From Xenorhabdus griffiniae (GTDB lineage: Bacteria; Pseudomonadota; Gammaproteobacteria; Enterobacterales; Enterobacteriaceae), in the NCBI RefSeq assembly GCF_037265215.1, contig NZ_CP147737.1, positions 3,318,001-3,382,000 of the forward strand: DNA of 64,000 nt, read 5' to 3'. Both the position numbers and the translations under genes were made by a program. How positions within the stretch are numbered: position 1 is the stretch's first letter; each line of letters starts with the position of its first letter. Positions 61,256 through 64,000 of this stretch are shown here, one piece after another. Below the pieces are notes generated by a model. The model had not been told where the DNA came from. It did not search any database and worked only from the letters and a program-made list of their open reading frames with translations.

Positions 61256-61587
61256 ATGAAAATTTTTTCATATGTTTTGCTGTTGGGTACATTTTATACC
61301 AATCCAACTTGAAGTTTAATGCGTATATATACCTGCTTTGTTTGCTGATACATCAATAACGAATAGACAACAGGGATCTCTTCGTCAAGAGAGTGTACAG
61401 ACTATTACCGACGGGACACAAATATACTATCAGTATTATTGGTACGTCAGATAAACCCCCCCAAGATCCTAAAGAAAAGTTCACCGGAGAATTTATCGTC
61501 TCTGATGAAAGTAAACAAGATATAAGCAAAGAAAGGGCTGACGAAATTAAGCCTTTTATTCAATGTGTAACAGAGAAGGTTTTATAA
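61256..61587 (+). pseudogene. Decayed small secreted-protein gene containing a collapsed family 2 repeat
   Basis: An ATG at 61256 after AGGAAAAAAG starts MKIFSYVLLLGTF, a signal peptide. The frame then enters a 33-bp remnant of the family 2 repeat and stops. Beyond it the frame PALFADTSITNRQQGSLRQ continues the signal and mature N-terminus. After a further shift near 61410 the frame ends HKYTISIIGTSDKPPQDPKE...CVTEKVL at 61587. Removing about 34 bp would restore the signal peptide with an ALFA-D cleavage site. The encoded protein is unknown. Confidence 0.7.
61295..61327. repeat. Collapsed family 2 element (33 bp), copy e
   Basis: The left end TATACCAATC joins directly to AACTTGAAGTTTAATGCG and TATA, so both termini are present without the interior. 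It looks like a deletion between the AACTT motifs that occur in each terminal repeat. Confidence 0.8.
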
Positions 61588-61630
61588 TTGTCATTGAGTG
61601 AAAAATACGAATTCAATGATCCTGGTCAGT

Positions 61631-61665
61631 ATGCCTGTTTGGGAATTCATCGCCTGAACGGGCAT
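61631..61665 (+). terminator. Hairpin after the decayed secreted-protein gene
   Basis: ATGCCTGTT pairs with AACGGGCAT (one G-T) over a 17-base loop, followed by TATTTTAT. It probably terminates the decayed gene's transcript. Confidence 0.55.
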
Positions 61666-61694
61666 TATTTTATAAAATGATTATTTTCATCGTG

Positions 61695-61788
61695 TATACC
61701 AATCTAACTTCAAGATGTTCCCGCGAAGCGGGGAGAAATCAGGTTTCATATCGTGTTGTAAATTGCAACTTGAAGTTTAATGCGTATA
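61695..61788. repeat. Small inverted-repeat element, family 2 copy d (94 bp)
   Basis: It starts TATACCAATCTAACTTCAAG and ends CAACTTGAAGTTTAATGCG then TATA. It is about 10 bp shorter than other copies, losing bases near GATGTTCCCGCG. It lies in the 418-bp gap before ndk, which also contains a TATAAT at about 61889 as the likely ndk -10. Confidence 0.83.
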
Positions 61789-62005
61789 TAACGAAGCAAA
61801 AATGTGATTTATGCTAAAAAATGATATTTTCGCTAAGAAAGTTTTAATAAAATGTTATGTTTTTTGTAGGCAAGCAGAAACTCTCCTCCTATAATCAACG
61901 CCTATTTTTATCCCTGTCAGATACAGGGTTGAGCAGCCCTTCAGTTTTGTTTGGGGCGTAAAAATTAAAATGAATCATCGCTGAAAGTGCCAAAGAGGTT
62001 ACGCA

Positions 62006-62434
62006 ATGACAATTGAACGTACTTTTTCCATTATTAAACCCAACGCAGTGAAGAAAGATGCTATCGGTTCTATTTATGCCCGCTTTGAAAGTGCTGGGTT
62101 TAAAATTATCGCCGCCAAAATGTTGCATTTGACGCGCGAACAGGCGGAAGGTTTTTATGCTGAACACAAAGGCCGCCCTTTCTTTGATGGTTTGGTGGCG
62201 TTCATGACCTCTGGCCCAATTATGGTACAGGTTCTGGAAGGTGAAAATGCCGTTCAACGTCACCGCGATCTAATGGGGGCTACCAATCCTGATAATGCGT
62301 TGGCTGGCACTCTGCGTGCAGATTATGCCGACAGCTTTACTGAAAATGCGGTTCACGGTTCAGACTCTCCTGAATCTGCAAGTCGTGAAATTGCTTACTT
62401 TTTCAGTGACGATGAAATTTTCCCACGTTTTTAA
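62006..62434 (+). CDS. ndk: Nucleoside diphosphate kinase
   Basis: The 142-residue enzyme has [15 protein letters not shown] at the N-terminus and phospho-His in [12 protein letters not shown]. It balances NTP and dNTP pools. Confidence 0.98.
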   Translation: MTIERTFSIIKPNAVKKDAIGSIYARFESAGFKIIAAKMLHLTREQAEGFYAEHKGRPFFDGLVAFMTSGPIMVQVLEGENAVQRHRDLMGATNPDNALAGTLRADYADSFTENAVHGSDSPESASREIAYFFSDDEIFPRF

Positions 62435-62481
62435 AGTTCTTCACTTAAGTAGCATATAAATAGTAAAGTTTGTACAATGAT

Positions 62482-62520
62482 GCGCCCCACTGATTTGGTT
62501 CAGCGGGGCGTTTATTATTT
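62482..62520 (+). terminator. Terminator of ndk
   Basis: GCGCCCC-A-CTGA pairs with TCAG-C-GGGGCG (one mismatch), followed by TTTATTATTTT. Confidence 0.8.
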
Positions 62521-62654
62521 TATTTCAATGTCCATTCAATATGGCTCTGATTAAAAGAGAGAATGAACATTGAATTGGCAGTCACCGCATGAAAACTTAA
62601 TGCTGAAATCAGATCAGCATAGAGCCGAAAGTGTAATAACGAGGCGATGTAACA

Positions 62655-63833
62655 ATGTCCCAACTTAACGAAACCGTACCACCTGCAACTTCCGCCGTAT
62701 CCGTCACGCCTGAAAAGAAAAACGGTAAAGTCAATTTGCTCGATCTTAACCGTAAACAAATGCGTCAGTTTTTTGTCGATATGGGAGAGAAACCTTTTCG
62801 TGCCGATCAGGTCATGAAATGGATTTACCATTACTGCTATGACGATTTTGAGCAGATGACCGATATCAACAAAGTGCTCCGGGCAAAATTACAACAAGTT
62901 GCTGAAATCAAAGCACCTGAAGTTGCAGAAGAGCAACGCTCTGCTGATGGCACAATCAAATGGGCGATTACTGTTGGTGATCAACAGGTTGAAACGGTTT
63001 ATATCCCAGAAGATGATCGTGCGACACTGTGTGTTTCATCTCAGGTGGGGTGTGCTTTAGAGTGTAAATTTTGTTCTACGGCTCAGCAGGGCTTTAACCG
63101 TAATCTGCGAGTTTCCGAGATTATTGGTCAGGTTTGGCGTGCTGCCAAGATTATAGGATCACTGAAATCCAGTGGTCGTCGCCCCATTACCAACGTAGTG
63201 ATGATGGGAATGGGGGAACCATTACTCAATTTGAATAATGTCGTGCCAGCAATGGAAATCATGATGGATGACTTCGGCTTTGGTTTGTCGAAACGCCGTG
63301 TAACATTGTCAACGTCTGGTGTTGTTCCTGCGCTGGATAAACTGGGGGATATGATCGATGTTGCACTGGCAATTTCCTTACATGCACCCACTGACGACAT
63401 TCGTGATGAAATTGTGCCAATTAACCGCAAGTACAATATTGAAGAGTTTCTGGCGGGAGTACGTCGTTACCTGACAAAATCCAATGCTAACCAGGGACGT
63501 GTAACGGTGGAATATGTGATGCTTGATCATGTCAACGACAGCGTTGAGCAGGCTCATCAGTTAGCCGAATGCCTGAAAGATACCCCCAGCAAGATCAACC
63601 TGATCCCGTGGAACCCGTTCCCAGGTGCACCTTATGGACGCAGTTCAAATAGCCGCATCGATCGTTTTGCCAAGGTCCTGATGGGATACGGTTTTACAAC
63701 CATTGTGCGTAAAACGAGGGGAGATGATATTGATGCCGCATGTGGACAGCTTGCCGGTGATGTCATTGACAGAACCAAGCGAACCATGAAAAAACGCCTT
63801 GCAGGTGAACCTATTCAGGTAAAAACAGTCTAA
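62655..63833 (+). CDS. rlmN: Dual-specificity rRNA/tRNA adenine-C2 methyltransferase RlmN
   Basis: The 392-residue radical-SAM enzyme has its cluster motif in [15 protein letters not shown] and conserved [10 protein letters not shown]. It methylates A2503 of 23S rRNA and A37 of some tRNAs. It precedes pilW, as in related Enterobacterales. Confidence 0.97.
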   Translation: MSQLNETVPPATSAVSVTPEKKNGKVNLLDLNRKQMRQFFVDMGEKPFRADQVMKWIYHYCYDDFEQMTDINKVLRAKLQQVAEIKAPEVAEEQRSADGTIKWAITVGDQQVETVYIPEDDRATLCVSSQVGCALECKFCSTAQQGFNRNLRVSEIIGQVWRAAKIIGSLKSSGRRPITNVVMMGMGEPLLNLNNVVPAMEIMMDDFGFGLSKRRVTLSTSGVVPALDKLGDMIDVALAISLHAPTDDIRDEIVPINRKYNIEEFLAGVRRYLTKSNANQGRVTVEYVMLDHVNDSVEQAHQLAECLKDTPSKINLIPWNPFPGAPYGRSSNSRIDRFAKVLMGYGFTTIVRKTRGDDIDAACGQLAGDVIDRTKRTMKKRLAGEPIQVKTV

Positions 63834-63904
63834 TTTTTTGTTTAATATCGATTAATGGCTAAAAATCTGGCAAAGTTTAACATATCCTTATAAATGAAGA
63901 TGGT

Positions 63905-64000
63905 ATGATACGGAAATCAATAATTTGGTCTATAGTTTGTTTTGGCCTGTTAACGGGGTGTGTGGAACAATCAACGCATCGCACTCATCAGGTTGTTGCC
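63905..64000 (+). CDS. pilW: PilW/PilF-type lipoprotein, 5' part only
   Basis: The ATG at 63905 opens a frame reading MIRKSIIWSIVCFGLLTGCV, a lipoprotein signal with lipobox LLTGC. It remains open to the window edge (32 codons). Position between rlmN and, by known synteny, rodZ suggests the type IV pilus stability lipoprotein PilW, a TPR protein whose repeats would lie beyond the window. Confidence 0.72.
   Translation, partial: MIRKSIIWSIVCFGLLTGCVEQSTHRTHQVVA

Overview
This is a chromosomal window from a gamma-proteobacterium of the order Enterobacterales, family Morganellaceae. Xenorhabdus is the most likely genus, with Photorhabdus or a close relative as the alternative. This is inferred from the E. 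coli-like core gene order, the protein sequences as I remember them, moderately AT-rich DNA, two families of small dispersed inverted-repeat elements, and an orphan hcp cargo cassette. I ran no database search.

Layout. (1) 1-6446 is accessory DNA next to the 3' end of ssrA. It holds a broken SIR2-family gene cut by the window edge, a small unknown gene, a compact three-gene ABC-three-component (ABC-3C) type operon on the minus strand (nuclease-like protein, small middle component, DUF3732-type ATPase), and a P4-type tyrosine integrase. This looks like a defence island integrated at ssrA. (2) 6446-17213 is core: ssrA, smpB, ratA-ratB, bamE, recN (two LexA boxes), nadK, grpE (sigma-32 promoter), ung, grcA (perfect FNR box), srmB and trmN6. 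A class 3 lipase gene lies between grcA and srmB. (3) 17379-27195 holds the envelope-stress and translation cluster rpoE-rseA-rseB-rseC, lepA-lepB, rnc-era-recO, pdxJ-acpS and yfhL. (4) 27196-30347 is a disturbed stretch with an unknown membrane protein, two adjacent small repeats and an AlkA-type glycosylase gene split by an IS5-family insertion. (5) 30348-36580 holds tadA, mltF and purL. (6) 36599-39520 is an AT-rich cassette framed by two oppositely oriented copies of the same 104-bp repeat: an Hcp protein, a DUF4225-like putative type VI cargo effector, and a convergent internally duplicated membrane protein that could be its immunity protein. (7) 39729-46083 holds the glmY small RNA with three GlrR boxes, an IHF site and a sigma-54 promoter, then glrK-qseG-glrR, nadE and glnB. 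(8) 46193-53240 holds loiP, hmp (NsrR box), glyA (PurR box), hcaT, suhB and trmJ. (9) 53481-60612 is the complete iscRSUA-hscBA-fdx-iscX-pepB locus with two tandem IscR boxes. (10) 60714-64000 holds a one-domain SseB protein, a decayed small secreted-protein gene containing a collapsed repeat, ndk, rlmN and the start of pilW.

How it fits together. Most genes are housekeeping: ribosome rescue, sigma-E stress response, rRNA and tRNA maturation, Fe-S assembly, NAD and one-carbon metabolism, and the GlmY/GlrKR amino-sugar control loop. Accessory material sits at three places: the ssrA island, the 27-30 kb region and the 36.6-39.5 kb cassette. Two small TA-flanked repeat families, four copies of one and five of the other, mark these and other junctions. 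One copy supplies the srmB stop codon and another disrupts a signal-peptide region. The best candidates for new biology are the Hcp/DUF4225/duplicated-membrane-protein cassette and the SIR2 plus ABC-3C defence island.
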